Source: Pelethousia sp034933245 (GTDB lineage Bacteria; Bacillota; Clostridia; Christensenellales; CAG-138). From it: a stretch of DNA of 25,064 nt. The position numbers and the translations under genes were made by a program. This document shows positions 1 through 6,609 of the stretch, in pieces. The DNA lies in the NCBI GenBank assembly GCA_034933245.1, contig JAYFNX010000020.1, positions 1-25,064 of the forward strand, read 5' to 3'. Each line of letters opens with the position of its first letter. The first letter of the stretch is position 1. The notes beneath the pieces are model-generated. The model was not told the DNA's origin, did not search any database, and saw only the letters and a program-made list of their open reading frames with translations.

Positions 1-77
1 TCGGCCATTTCCAGTACGCTCAGCCGCTGTTTTGCCACTTTGGTAGTCGGGTCTTTTTCTACAATCTTTCCTGCCAT
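1..77 (-). CDS. IS481-like transposase, N-terminal fragment (cut by window edge)
   Basis: The minus-strand reading frame starts at an ATG at 77 and runs off the left edge, giving 25 residues beginning MAGKIVEKDPTTKVAKQRLS. A strong ribosome binding site (GGAGGAGA) lies just upstream. The 'TKVAKQRLSVLEMA' stretch resembles, from memory, the opening of the helix-turn-helix domain of IS481-type transposases, which bind the element ends and carry out DDE strand transfer. Only the start is visible, so neither the catalytic domain nor the intactness of the element can be judged. The AT-rich DNA and neighbouring broken gene fit an insertion sequence. Another small HTH protein cannot be excluded. Confidence 0.6.
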   Translation of the reverse strand, partial: MAGKIVEKDPTTKVAKQRLSVLEMA

Positions 78-165
78 TTTTATCTCCTCCAACATCAATA
101 TATCATTTGCTTTGATGTTAGACAAGACCATTAGTCATACACACTATATGCTGATATTGGACACA
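1..165 (-). mobile_element. Right end of an IS481-like insertion sequence
   Basis: The transposase start lies 85-90 bp from a probable element end near 161-165. Read on the minus strand, the end begins TGTGTCCA or TGTCCA, and TGT-type termini are usual for IS481 elements. A short dyad, TGGAC-aca-GTCCA, sits at 158-170. The adjoining gene at 183 lacks its natural N-terminus, which fits interruption or deletion at this boundary. The exact end cannot be fixed because the opposite terminus is outside the window. Confidence 0.45.
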
Positions 166-182
166 GTCCATCCCCCATCCCT

Positions 183-1916
183 TTGCATCTTGCAGAAGAA
201 CTTATCGTTTTAGATAAGCGTGCGATTATGTTGATCGACAATTGTTCGTCCACAGAGCATAGTACGCTGGCAGAGATTTGTCAAAAACCAAACAGCAATA
301 TAAGTATCATAACTGTAGAGTATGATGTGCGCGAGGATATCCCGCCTGAAACAGGTGTTTATATAATGGAGCCTGCTTCTAATGAGGTTATTAAACAGCT
401 TATTGAATCCCGTTTCTCTAATATGCATCCCCATGATATAGATGTGGTAATTGATTTTGCAGGCGGTAATGCCAGAATTGCAATTGCATTATCACAAGCA
501 TGGGAACCCGGAAAACCAATTTGCGGACTGAATAGCAGTCAACTATTAGCGCGGTTGATCTACCAAAATGACGATCCTGACCCCAAGCTGCTAAGAGTTG
601 CCGAAGCAATTTCATTAGTATATTCATTCCACGGAGATTATCAGGATAGCTCAGGCGAACTAGCTGTATTGGCGCAAATTGCAGATGTTTCCGAACGTGA
701 TCTATTCACATACTGTGTGGAGCTTGAAGGCCGTGGGCTGTTACAAGTTCGCAAGCCTTATAAAGCGCTTTTACCACACGCTTTGGCAAATCGTTTGGCA
801 CAAGACGCTTTGAGAGCTTGTCCTGAAAATTTCCTGCTTACTCTTTTAATGCAAAGCGGCAACGAACGCCTTTTGCGCTCCTTCTCCCACAGGTTAGGAT
901 ATTTGCATGAAAGTCCAATTGCAGCGAATATTGCTCGCAAAATTCTAACATCTGTAAAAGATGCGGGATTTCCTGATATTCCCGATTCCATGCATGAACT
1001 GATCGAATATATTGCACCTCTTGTGCCTTGTGAAACCATGTTATTAATCGAAAGTTCTGTGATGCTTGGTAATTTCAAGAAATTGCTGGGGTACCATTCC
1101 TGTACAGATTATACGCGTTTGGTGACCCTGCTGGGATATACACCCGAACTATTTAACGCCGCAGCAAAGGTTCTCACAGAATTTGCACAAAACTCTACCA
1201 ACCCTAATAATAATTCAGCAAAGAATACGTTACTGGATTTCTTTCAATTATATCTTTCAGGTACGCATGCAACGCCTGATCAAAGGCTAGAAGCAATTAA
1301 TCAGATGTTGCGTTCCCCCAATCCTAATGTCAGAGCGCTTGGCATAGATGCCCTAGGTAAGAGTTTAATATGTCGCCACTTCACCGGGAATGCCTGTTGC
1401 TGCATGGCATTTGGTTCGGAGAGCAGAGATTACGGCCTTTATCCGGATAGAAGTCAGGCTATAGCATTTGAAAATGCGCTACGAAATATCGCATTAGAAG
1501 TTCTCAATAGATTGGATATGTATACGCTTATAAGTAGGTTGCCAAGAGGCATTGACACGCAATTATCAAAAGAATTTGAAAGCGATGGAACACTTCTATC
1601 TGGCGGAGAAAGCCAAAAAATATGTTTAGCTAGGGCCTTGAACAAAGATTCTGGACTTTACATTCTAGACGAACCTTCAAGTGCGCTAGACCCGATATCG
1701 GAGTATAAAATGAATAATCTATTGAGAGAAGTAACGGATAAAACAGTAATTTTTATTTCCCACCGTTTATCAACCGTGGTAATGGCTGATAAAATATTCT
1801 TATTAGAAAACGGCGAAGTGTTGGAATCTGGAAACCATGATGAATTGATTTCACGGAATGGTCGATACGCAGAATTATTTAAAATTCAAGCTAAAAACTA
1901 TATAAGACCTTCATAA
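183..1916 (+). pseudogene. Composite broken gene: STAND-type NTPase fragment fused to ABC exporter ATPase C-terminus
   Basis: This is one open frame of 577 codons with a doubtful TTG start at 183; no convincing ribosome binding site precedes it. Residues about 1-440 look like the part of a STAND/NB-ARC-type NTPase after its Walker A motif: a Walker B-like 'RAIMLIDNC' at 13-21, then an NTPase/winged-helix region, then a helical region ending in 'FGSESRDYGLYP'. No GxGGxGKT loop is present, so the N-terminus is missing, probably lost at the IS boundary. From about residue 440 the sequence becomes the C-terminal part of an ABC exporter nucleotide-binding domain: signature LSGGESQ near 1590-1620, Walker B ILDEPSSALD near 1665-1695, H-loop ISHRLS near 1755-1770. 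This part has no Walker A or Q-loop. Neither half should hydrolyse ATP by itself, so a non-functional remnant is most likely, although the frame is open and could be expressed. Confidence 0.65.
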
Positions 1917-2003
1917 CTCCGAGAAGATCAGTGGAACAATTCAATTGCAGCAGGAATCGGTTGATAAATCCAAGTAGCGGTTGCGTCAATAGAGAGGAAA
2001 CAA

Positions 2004-2114
2004 ATGAAAATCAGGCTTCTCCCCATTACGGCAGTAGTTGGCTTAGCCATTATTGCAATTATCGTCATAGTGATAATTGTCAGCCGATTCACCCGTATGA
2101 TAAAGCCAAGATAG
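2004..2114 (+). CDS. 36-aa single-span membrane peptide
   Basis: The frame starts at ATG 2004, 7 nt after an AGAGGA ribosome binding site, and encodes 36 residues. Residues 1-7 are short and basic, residues 8-26 form an unbroken hydrophobic segment rich in Ile and Val, and the tail is basic (SRFTRMIKPR). This suggests a single transmembrane helix with a positively charged tail in the cytoplasm. I do not recognise the family. It could be a small membrane protein of the mobile element, a toxin-like peptide, or the first residues of a truncated larger membrane protein. The good ribosome binding site favours a real gene, but the AT-rich degenerate surroundings lower confidence. Confidence 0.4.
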   Translation: MKIRLLPITAVVGLAIIAIIVIVIIVSRFTRMIKPR

Positions 2115-2156
2115 CTTAATAACATGAATGACCCAAGCTTTCATAATATATTCCCA

Positions 2157-2190
2157 CCCTGAGAACATTAAAAAAACAACGTTCTCAGGG
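2157..2190. repeat. 10-bp perfect inverted repeat
   Basis: CCCTGAGAAC at 2157-2166 is matched by GTTCTCAGGG at 2181-2190, with a 14-nt A-rich loop. Neither side is followed by a T-run, so this is not a standard intrinsic terminator. It lies between the degenerate left part of the island and the sigma-like gene and could be a protein-binding dyad or part of an old element end. Confidence 0.5.
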
Positions 2191-2245
2191 CTATTCATGA
2201 CCCTTCATATTCTTGTTCTTGGTCACAGGCGGCAAAGGTAAGCTT

Positions 2246-2292
2246 AACCTGCAACGCAGATAGATTTTCCCCATCAGCGGCAGGTTTTTATT
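2246..2292 (+). terminator. Intrinsic terminator upstream of the sigma-like gene
   Basis: AACCTGC (2246-2252) pairs with GCAGGTT (2280-2286). An inner stem of CGCAGAT and ATCAGCG extends the hairpin with one mismatch, and TTTATT follows. The position is 85 nt before the sigma-like gene. It either ends transcription from the left or acts as an attenuator in that gene's leader. Confidence 0.55.
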
Positions 2293-2323
2293 ATGCCAAC
2301 AATATACGCTGCCGCTCCCCTCC

Positions 2324-2362
2324 TTCGTTTTGTTCTGTTCTCCCTGCACTTAACAAAACGAA
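2324..2362 (+). promoter_or_regulatory. Hairpin against the ribosome binding site of the sigma-like gene
   Basis: TTCGTTTTGTT at 2324-2334 is a perfect 11-bp complement of AACAAAACGAA at 2352-2362, with a 17-nt loop. The pairing continues with CC/GG after a single bulge. The right arm runs into AAAGGA, the only plausible ribosome binding site for the start at 2378. Folding would therefore hinder initiation. This is seen directly; regulation is inferred. Confidence 0.5.
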
Positions 2363-2377
2363 AGGATGGTATTTACC

Positions 2378-2797
2378 ATGTCGAATACTATTAACCTTCG
2401 CAACTACTACCCCTTCTGTGAAACAGATGTTTACGTTGATCTCCCGGATGAGATTATGGCAATAATAAAGCCGTATGAGCAGGAGGAACAATCGTATCGG
2501 CGCAGGATGCGCCGATACAAGGTTTGTTCACTGGACGAACCGGGCATGGAAAATCAAGCATCATTTCTCACCACACCCTCCGCGGAGGAAATATATGAGC
2601 AACTTTTATCGCAGCAACGGCTTTACGCAGCGATCAAATTACTGCCGGATAAGCAACGTTTGCGAATATGTAAACGGTTTCTCTTAAGCATGAGCATCCG
2701 AGAGATAGCAAGTGTTGAGCGTGTCCATCCCGAGAGTGTTCGAGGCTCAATTGAGCGTGGATTAAGACGCCTGGAAAAGATACTTGCACATTTTTAA
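2378..2797 (+). CDS. Sigma-70 region 4-like HTH protein of a mobile element
   Basis: This 139-aa protein starts MSNTINLRNYYPF. The start at 2378 is preferred over the ATG at 2366, because the AAAGGA ribosome binding site would abut the earlier codon with no spacing. The C-terminal 65 residues resemble sigma factor region 4: a helix ending 'LPDKQRLRICKRF', then a helix-turn-helix 'MSIREIASVERVHPESVRGS' and a basic tail 'RGLRRLEKIL'. There is no recognisable region 2, so core-promoter melting is unlikely. From memory, proteins of this kind commonly precede serine recombinases in Clostridia integrative elements and may control element genes. The recombinase is on the same strand 740 bp downstream. 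The element-linked regulator role is inference. Confidence 0.75.
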   Translation: MSNTINLRNYYPFCETDVYVDLPDEIMAIIKPYEQEEQSYRRRMRRYKVCSLDEPGMENQASFLTTPSAEEIYEQLLSQQRLYAAIKLLPDKQRLRICKRFLLSMSIREIASVERVHPESVRGSIERGLRRLEKILAHF

Positions 2798-3247
2798 TTT
2801 TCCCCACTTGTTTTTGGCCTATAAGTGACCCTATAAGTAGAGGGGTTAATTCTCCTGCCGAACCTTGACAACCGAATATCCAGCCGATCAGATACCTTTG
2901 TCATATGGAGAGCAACGCGGCATATGCGCCAAGACTGCCTGCGGGTAAAAGCCCGTCAAAACGATAGCATCAAAGGCACGAGCGATACCATCCCCGCCGC
3001 AAGGGAATGGTAGCACCATTCCTTGCCTTGACCCATATGGTCTTATAATGATACTTATGGAATATCCCGTCCGCAGTGGGGGGTGGCTGAAATGCCAATG
3101 TGGCCATAGCTATGGCCAGTCTGATCGGTTGCCCCACACATCGGGAAGTAGTGTCGAATAGGTGTGTGCGTCATAACCGGTTCTCGGCGGTGGTCATGCT
3201 ACCCTTGTCTATACATATAAAATGACCACCGCCATTCTATTAAGCTA
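2798..3247 (+). other. 450-bp gene-free region with dense secondary structure, candidate structured RNA or control region
   Basis: No plausible gene is visible here. The stretch contains a tandem direct repeat CCTATAAGT at 2818-2826 and 2830-2838 (12-bp period), a CGGG-loop-CCCG hairpin near 2942-2955, a GGAATGG/CCATTCC hairpin near 3004-3022, a perfect 16-bp palindrome GGCCATAGCTATGGCC near 3102-3117, and a 12-bp inverted repeat at 3186-3233. A TATAAT lies near 3043 but has no good -35 element. The density of structure between the sigma-like gene and the recombinase suggests a structured RNA, a recombination or transfer site, or several operators. I cannot match it to a named RNA family. Confidence 0.4.
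3186..3233 (+). repeat. 12-bp perfect inverted repeat upstream of the 45-aa gene
   Basis: GGCGGTGGTCAT (3186-3197) and ATGACCACCGCC (3222-3233) are perfect complements, separated by a 24-nt AT-rich loop. No T-run follows, so it is not a standard terminator. It ends 18 nt before the AAGGAG ribosome binding site of the next gene. It may be an mRNA 5' stabiliser, an operator or a processing site. Confidence 0.65.
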
Positions 3248-3265
3248 ATGAAGGAGATTCTTTCA

Positions 3266-3403
3266 ATGGAACAACAAACGCTTACCCTTCATATCTCTGG
3301 CATTCCCATCCGCATTACCTTTGCCCCTGAAACAAATACGGAGGTTCTGGAAGAAGCCAAACAAATGCTTCTTACCCATTATGAGCAAGGGAATCATGCT
3401 TAA
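3266..3403 (+). CDS. 45-aa conserved-looking small protein of the recombinase module
   Basis: ATG at 3266 follows an ideal AAGGAG ribosome binding site at 3251-3256 with 9-nt spacing. An in-frame ATG at 3248 lies ahead of that site and is less likely. The product starts MEQQTLTLHISGIPIRITFA and continues as an acidic helix (ETNTEVLEEAKQMLLTHY). The pattern is a beta hairpin followed by one helix, soluble, with no signal or membrane segment. Small proteins of this size and style often precede serine recombinases in Clostridia elements. The function is unknown; a recombination directionality factor or a partner of the recombinase is a reasonable guess only. Confidence 0.7.
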   Translation: MEQQTLTLHISGIPIRITFAPETNTEVLEEAKQMLLTHYEQGNHA

Positions 3404-3540
3404 CTCCGTATCCTTGCATCCTTCTCCCCTATCCTTCATAATGAAGTTGCGTGGACGGACGCAGGCGCACCTTGAAAACTGCATAGACGGTTTGAAGCAT
3501 AATTTGTCCGTAGGCAACGGCGATCTTAGGAGGACGAGTT

Positions 3541-5184
3541 ATGCGTAATACACAATCTATTTTGAATATACAAGCGGCTGAAAACCAAAACCGCGTTTGC
3601 GGCCTATACCGCGTTTCCTCGCCGGGGCAAGTGGATAAAGTCCAAGATGATATCCCCATGCAGCGTGCCGCCTGCCGGGAGTTCGTGGAGCAAAAAGGAT
3701 GGACATTGGTAGACGAATTGGCCGAGAAAGGCATATCCGGCTACAAGGTTTCCGCCCGGGACAGGGATGCAATTCAAATGTTGCAGCAGCGAGCCTTGCG
3801 CCATGAATTTGATATTCTTCTGGTGTTCATGTTTGATCGGCTGGGCCGCATTGAAAGCGAAACACCCTTTATCGTAGAATGGTTCGTGCGACAGGGCATA
3901 CAGGTATGGAGCGTTAAGGAAGGTGAACAACGGTTTGAATCCCATGTGGACAAGCTCACCAACTATATCCGCTTCTGGCAAGCCGCTGGGGAAAGCGAAA
4001 AGACTTCAATCCGTATCCGTACCCGCTTAGGGCAACTCGCGGAAGAAGGCCAATATCATGGCGGTACAACCCCCTATGGTTTTGAGCGTGTCCACCTTGG
4101 CCGTCTTAATAAACAGGGTCTGCCTGTGAAGGATTTGCAGCGTGTTCCTGAAGAAGCTGCTACTGTGCAGCTTATTTTTGAGAAATATGTTTACGAAGGC
4201 ATGGGAACTCATACCATCGGCAATTTCCTATACAGCATCGGTATCGTCTGCAAAAATGGAAAGGTATTTACCAACACCACCATTCGGCACATGCTGGGGC
4301 GCGTTATCTACACGGGCCGCATTAAATGCGGAGAAGTGATTACGAAACCTTTCCCGCATCTTCGGATTATTGACGATGACCTCTTTGAAAAGGCCCAGGA
4401 ACTTCTTTTAGCCCGATCAACTGCGTATTCACAAAACCGTACAGTACCACGGCAAACGTTGGGGCCTACCCTGCTTTCCGGCAACATCTTTTGCACCCAT
4501 TGCGGCGGTAGGCTGGTAGCTACCACCAACGCCAAGAAGCATGTTCATATTGACGGCACTGTAAATATCTCCCGCATCCACCGTTATATTTGTTATAACA
4601 AGGTGCGGCACCACGCCCTATGTGCGGGCCAGAGCGGTTATACTGCTTCGAGGATCGATGAAGTGATCGATCAACTTATCCGCAAGGTGCTTTACAGGTG
4701 CAAGGATATGCCAGCGGAACCGCTTGTAAAGATGCGCTGCGCTGCCAAGATTACGGAAAGCGAAGCCCTGCAAAAGAAGGCCAAGGCCGATATGGAGGCT
4801 GCGACTTCCGAAATGAAAGAACTGCAAGAGGAAGTATTTCGGGTTATACGGGGCGAGAGCACACTTCCACAAAGCGTCCTGGCCGAAATGCTCAAAGTCT
4901 CCGAAAAGAAAGTTACAGAGGCTTCTAAGCAGTATATGGACGCCTGTGAGAGCGTTCGGGATGTGGATAGGCTGTGCAACGATATGAGCAAGCAGATTGG
5001 CCAGCTTCAAAGCTGGAGCACCCTATACAATAATGCGGAAAAACCTATTAAAAAGATGATAGCATCCTCCCTTATCTCTCGCGTTACAGTATCCAGAGAC
5101 TACTCCCTGAATGTTCAATTCAATATTTCATATGAGCAGTTCCTTGGTGAACCTGAAAAAAACACGATAACAAACTTGGCCTGA
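3541..5184 (+). CDS. Large serine recombinase
   Basis: This 547-aa protein starts at ATG 3541 behind AGGAGG. Residues 15-150 form the resolvase/invertase catalytic domain: the nucleophile region 'LYRVSSPGQ' with catalytic serine about S26, a downstream 'VFMFDRLGR', and a helix E region. Residues about 175-270 are the 'recombinase' DNA-binding domain (YGFERV...TIRHMLGRVIYTGRI). A zinc ribbon follows, with CTHC near residue 320 and further cysteines near 350-365, and the remainder is a long coiled coil rich in Glu, Lys and Ala. The domain order and length match enzymes that integrate and excise conjugative or mobilisable elements of Clostridia. All expected parts are present, so it looks functional. 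A GCCTG-a-CAGGC dyad overlaps the stop codon. No relaxase or transfer genes are in the window, so the rest of the element would lie to the left. Confidence 0.93.
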   Translation: MRNTQSILNIQAAENQNRVCGLYRVSSPGQVDKVQDDIPMQRAACREFVEQKGWTLVDELAEKGISGYKVSARDRDAIQMLQQRALRHEFDILLVFMFDRLGRIESETPFIVEWFVRQGIQVWSVKEGEQRFESHVDKLTNYIRFWQAAGESEKTSIRIRTRLGQLAEEGQYHGGTTPYGFERVHLGRLNKQGLPVKDLQRVPEEAATVQLIFEKYVYEGMGTHTIGNFLYSIGIVCKNGKVFTNTTIRHMLGRVIYTGRIKCGEVITKPFPHLRIIDDDLFEKAQELLLARSTAYSQNRTVPRQTLGPTLLSGNIFCTHCGGRLVATTNAKKHVHIDGTVNISRIHRYICYNKVRHHALCAGQSGYTASRIDEVIDQLIRKVLYRCKDMPAEPLVKMRCAAKITESEALQKKAKADMEAATSEMKELQEEVFRVIRGESTLPQSVLAEMLKVSEKKVTEASKQYMDACESVRDVDRLCNDMSKQIGQLQSWSTLYNNAEKPIKKMIASSLISRVTVSRDYSLNVQFNISYEQFLGEPEKNTITNLA

Positions 5185-5237
5185 CAGGCTGGATTGTGCT
5201 GTGCTGGTAGTGCGAATTCTGCATATTTCCAGACATG

Positions 5238-5274
5238 AAAAAACCGCCAAACCCTAGAAGATTAGGCGGTTTTT
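5238..5274. terminator. Bidirectional terminator between recombinase and tRNA-Ala
   Basis: AAAAAACCGCC pairs with GGCGGTTTTT across a 15-nt loop, giving a T-run on both strands. On the plus strand it would end the recombinase transcript; on the minus strand it sits 5 nt past the tRNA-Ala 3' end and would end that transcript. Confidence 0.8.
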
Positions 5275-5278
5275 GTGG

Positions 5279-5351
5279 TGGAGCATAGCGGACTCGAACC
5301 GCTGACATCCACACTGCCAGTGTGGCACTCTACCAACTGAGCTAATGCCCC
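5279..5351 (-). tRNA. tRNA-Ala (anticodon GGC)
   Basis: The minus strand folds into a full cloverleaf. The acceptor GGGGCAT pairs with ATGCTCC (one G-U), followed by discriminator A. The D arm is GCTC-AGTTGGTA-GAGT, the anticodon stem CCACA/TGTGG carries loop CTGGCAG with anticodon GGC, and the T arm has TTCGAGT. No CCA is encoded. It is the first gene to the right of the recombinase module. Its promoter is separated from it by a partial copy of its own 5' half. Confidence 0.93.
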
Positions 5352-5394
5352 ACGCATGTTGGTAATTTACATCCGCTGTTTACCATGGAGACTG

Positions 5395-5425
5395 ACTCTA
5401 CCAACTGAGCTAATGCCCCTCGCAT
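5395..5425 (-). repeat. Duplicated 5' part of tRNA-Ala (direct repeat of 5327-5357)
   Basis: The 25 bp at 5395-5419 are identical to tRNA-Ala nucleotides 1-25 at 5327-5351. After one mismatch, the flanking CGCAT is also shared. The repeat offset is 68 bp, with 37 bp of unrelated DNA between the copies. The fragment lies directly downstream of the promoter at 5449-5477, so it should be transcribed ahead of the intact tRNA. It cannot form a tRNA. It is either a remnant attachment site or a partial tandem duplication. Confidence 0.85.
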
Positions 5426-5448
5426 TCCTCGTTTTTTGGAACGTTCTT

Positions 5449-5477
5449 ATTATAGCGAATGTGGCGCAATTTGTAAA
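5449..5477 (-). promoter_or_regulatory. Promoter of tRNA-Ala
   Basis: On the minus strand TTTACA (5477-5472) and TATAAT (5454-5449) are separated by exactly 17 bp. Transcription would start near 5443, run through the truncated tRNA copy, then through the intact tRNA-Ala, and stop at the hairpin at 5238-5274. Confidence 0.75.
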
Positions 5478-5481
5478 GAGG

Positions 5482-6609
5482 TTATTCGCAAAAAAATTGA
5501 TACAAAGTACAAGGTATGCCGCCATTGGAGAGTTTCCGCCGATTATTTGCCCGTTTCCCATAGATTCTTTCAAAATCTTTGTGGGATGTAATAATGCTTT
5601 CACGCCAACCGGGCAGCGAATCCGTCAGGGAGCGAAGACCGCGATAGATGGCTTCCGCCTCTTTGCGCTCACCCATGCGTTCGCCATATGGTGGATTGCA
5701 TACTAAAATGCCTGCTTTGTCTCCTGCGAAGTTTAAAAGCACAGGGTCTTTACCATATTCGCGGAAGTCCCGTACCGCCCATTGTATCATAACGCCTGCC
5801 TTTTTCGCGTGTTTTTTGCATAGGTCTACGCTGCGCGCATCCAGATCGCTTCCCATAATGGCCAATTGCCGAGGAACTATACTATCTCTGGCTTCTTCGC
5901 GGGCTTGGAGAAAGGTATCCTGGGATAAAAACGGCCATTCTTCAGCGGCAAAGGAACGTCCCAGGCCCGGTGCACGGTTTTCTGCGAGCATGGCCGCCTC
6001 AATGGGGATTGTCCCGCTGCCGCACATGGGATCAAGCAGGGGCATGTCCCCATGATAACGGGATAGGAGCAGGATTGCTGCCCCCAGGCTTTCGCTAATA
6101 GGCGCCGCAACGTTATACGTACGGTATCCCCGGCGGGAAAGGCCAGCCCCACAGGGATCCAGTGCAAGGGTAACAACATCCCGCAAAATGCCTACCTCAA
6201 TAATGACCCGTTTTCCGCTTTCCGGCAAAATGTTTGTATGATAAGCTGCCTTAAGGTTTTCCACAATTGCCTTTTTCGTAATGCTCTGGCAATCGGAAAC
6301 ACTAAACAACGTACTTTTCGCGCTCTTTCCGTTTACGTGGATAAAGCTATCCTTATTTAAATAGGCTTTCCATTCTTGCGCCTTTACGCCTTCGAACAGT
6401 TCCTCAAACGTACGGGCCTCGAAGCTGGCGATCTCCTGGAGTACCCGCTCCGCGCTCCGAAGCCAAAGGCACGCCCGGGCCATATCCCTTGGCTCTCCAA
6501 TAAAGAGCACCCTGGCGTCCTCTATCCGTTTCACTTCTATACCAAGCCGACGCAGCTCCGCTGCAACCACGCTTTCAAGGCCTAACTTACAAGTTGCAAT
6601 ATATATCAT
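5482..6609 (-). CDS. rlmL: THUMP-domain 23S rRNA guanine-N2 methyltransferase (RlmL/YpsC family)
   Basis: This 375-aa protein uses S-adenosylmethionine to methylate a guanine N2 of 23S rRNA, by analogy with the methylase part of E. coli RlmL. Residues 1-160 hold the ferredoxin-like and THUMP RNA-binding region. Residues 170-375 form a Rossmann methyltransferase with motif I DPMCGSGT at 193-200 and the catalytic NPPYGER at 305-311. The length fits the Firmicute YpsC form, which lacks the second methylase domain of the E. coli protein. Its ATG overlaps the stop of the TPR gene upstream (ATGA), so translation is probably coupled. It is the last gene of the four-gene minus-strand operon. The family assignment is secure; the exact target base is inferred. 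Confidence 0.9.
   Translation of the reverse strand: MIYIATCKLGLESVVAAELRRLGIEVKRIEDARVLFIGEPRDMARACLWLRSAERVLQEIASFEARTFEELFEGVKAQEWKAYLNKDSFIHVNGKSAKSTLFSVSDCQSITKKAIVENLKAAYHTNILPESGKRVIIEVGILRDVVTLALDPCGAGLSRRGYRTYNVAAPISESLGAAILLLSRYHGDMPLLDPMCGSGTIPIEAAMLAENRAPGLGRSFAAEEWPFLSQDTFLQAREEARDSIVPRQLAIMGSDLDARSVDLCKKHAKKAGVMIQWAVRDFREYGKDPVLLNFAGDKAGILVCNPPYGERMGERKEAEAIYRGLRSLTDSLPGWRESIITSHKDFERIYGKRANNRRKLSNGGIPCTLYQFFCE

Noticed and set aside
2818..2838. CRISPR-like repeat
   Set aside because: Only two 9-bp units in a 12-bp period; no array, no spacers of normal size and no cas genes.
5396..5419. A second tRNA-Ala gene
   Set aside because: Only the first 25 nucleotides are present; anticodon, T arm and acceptor 3' strand are missing.
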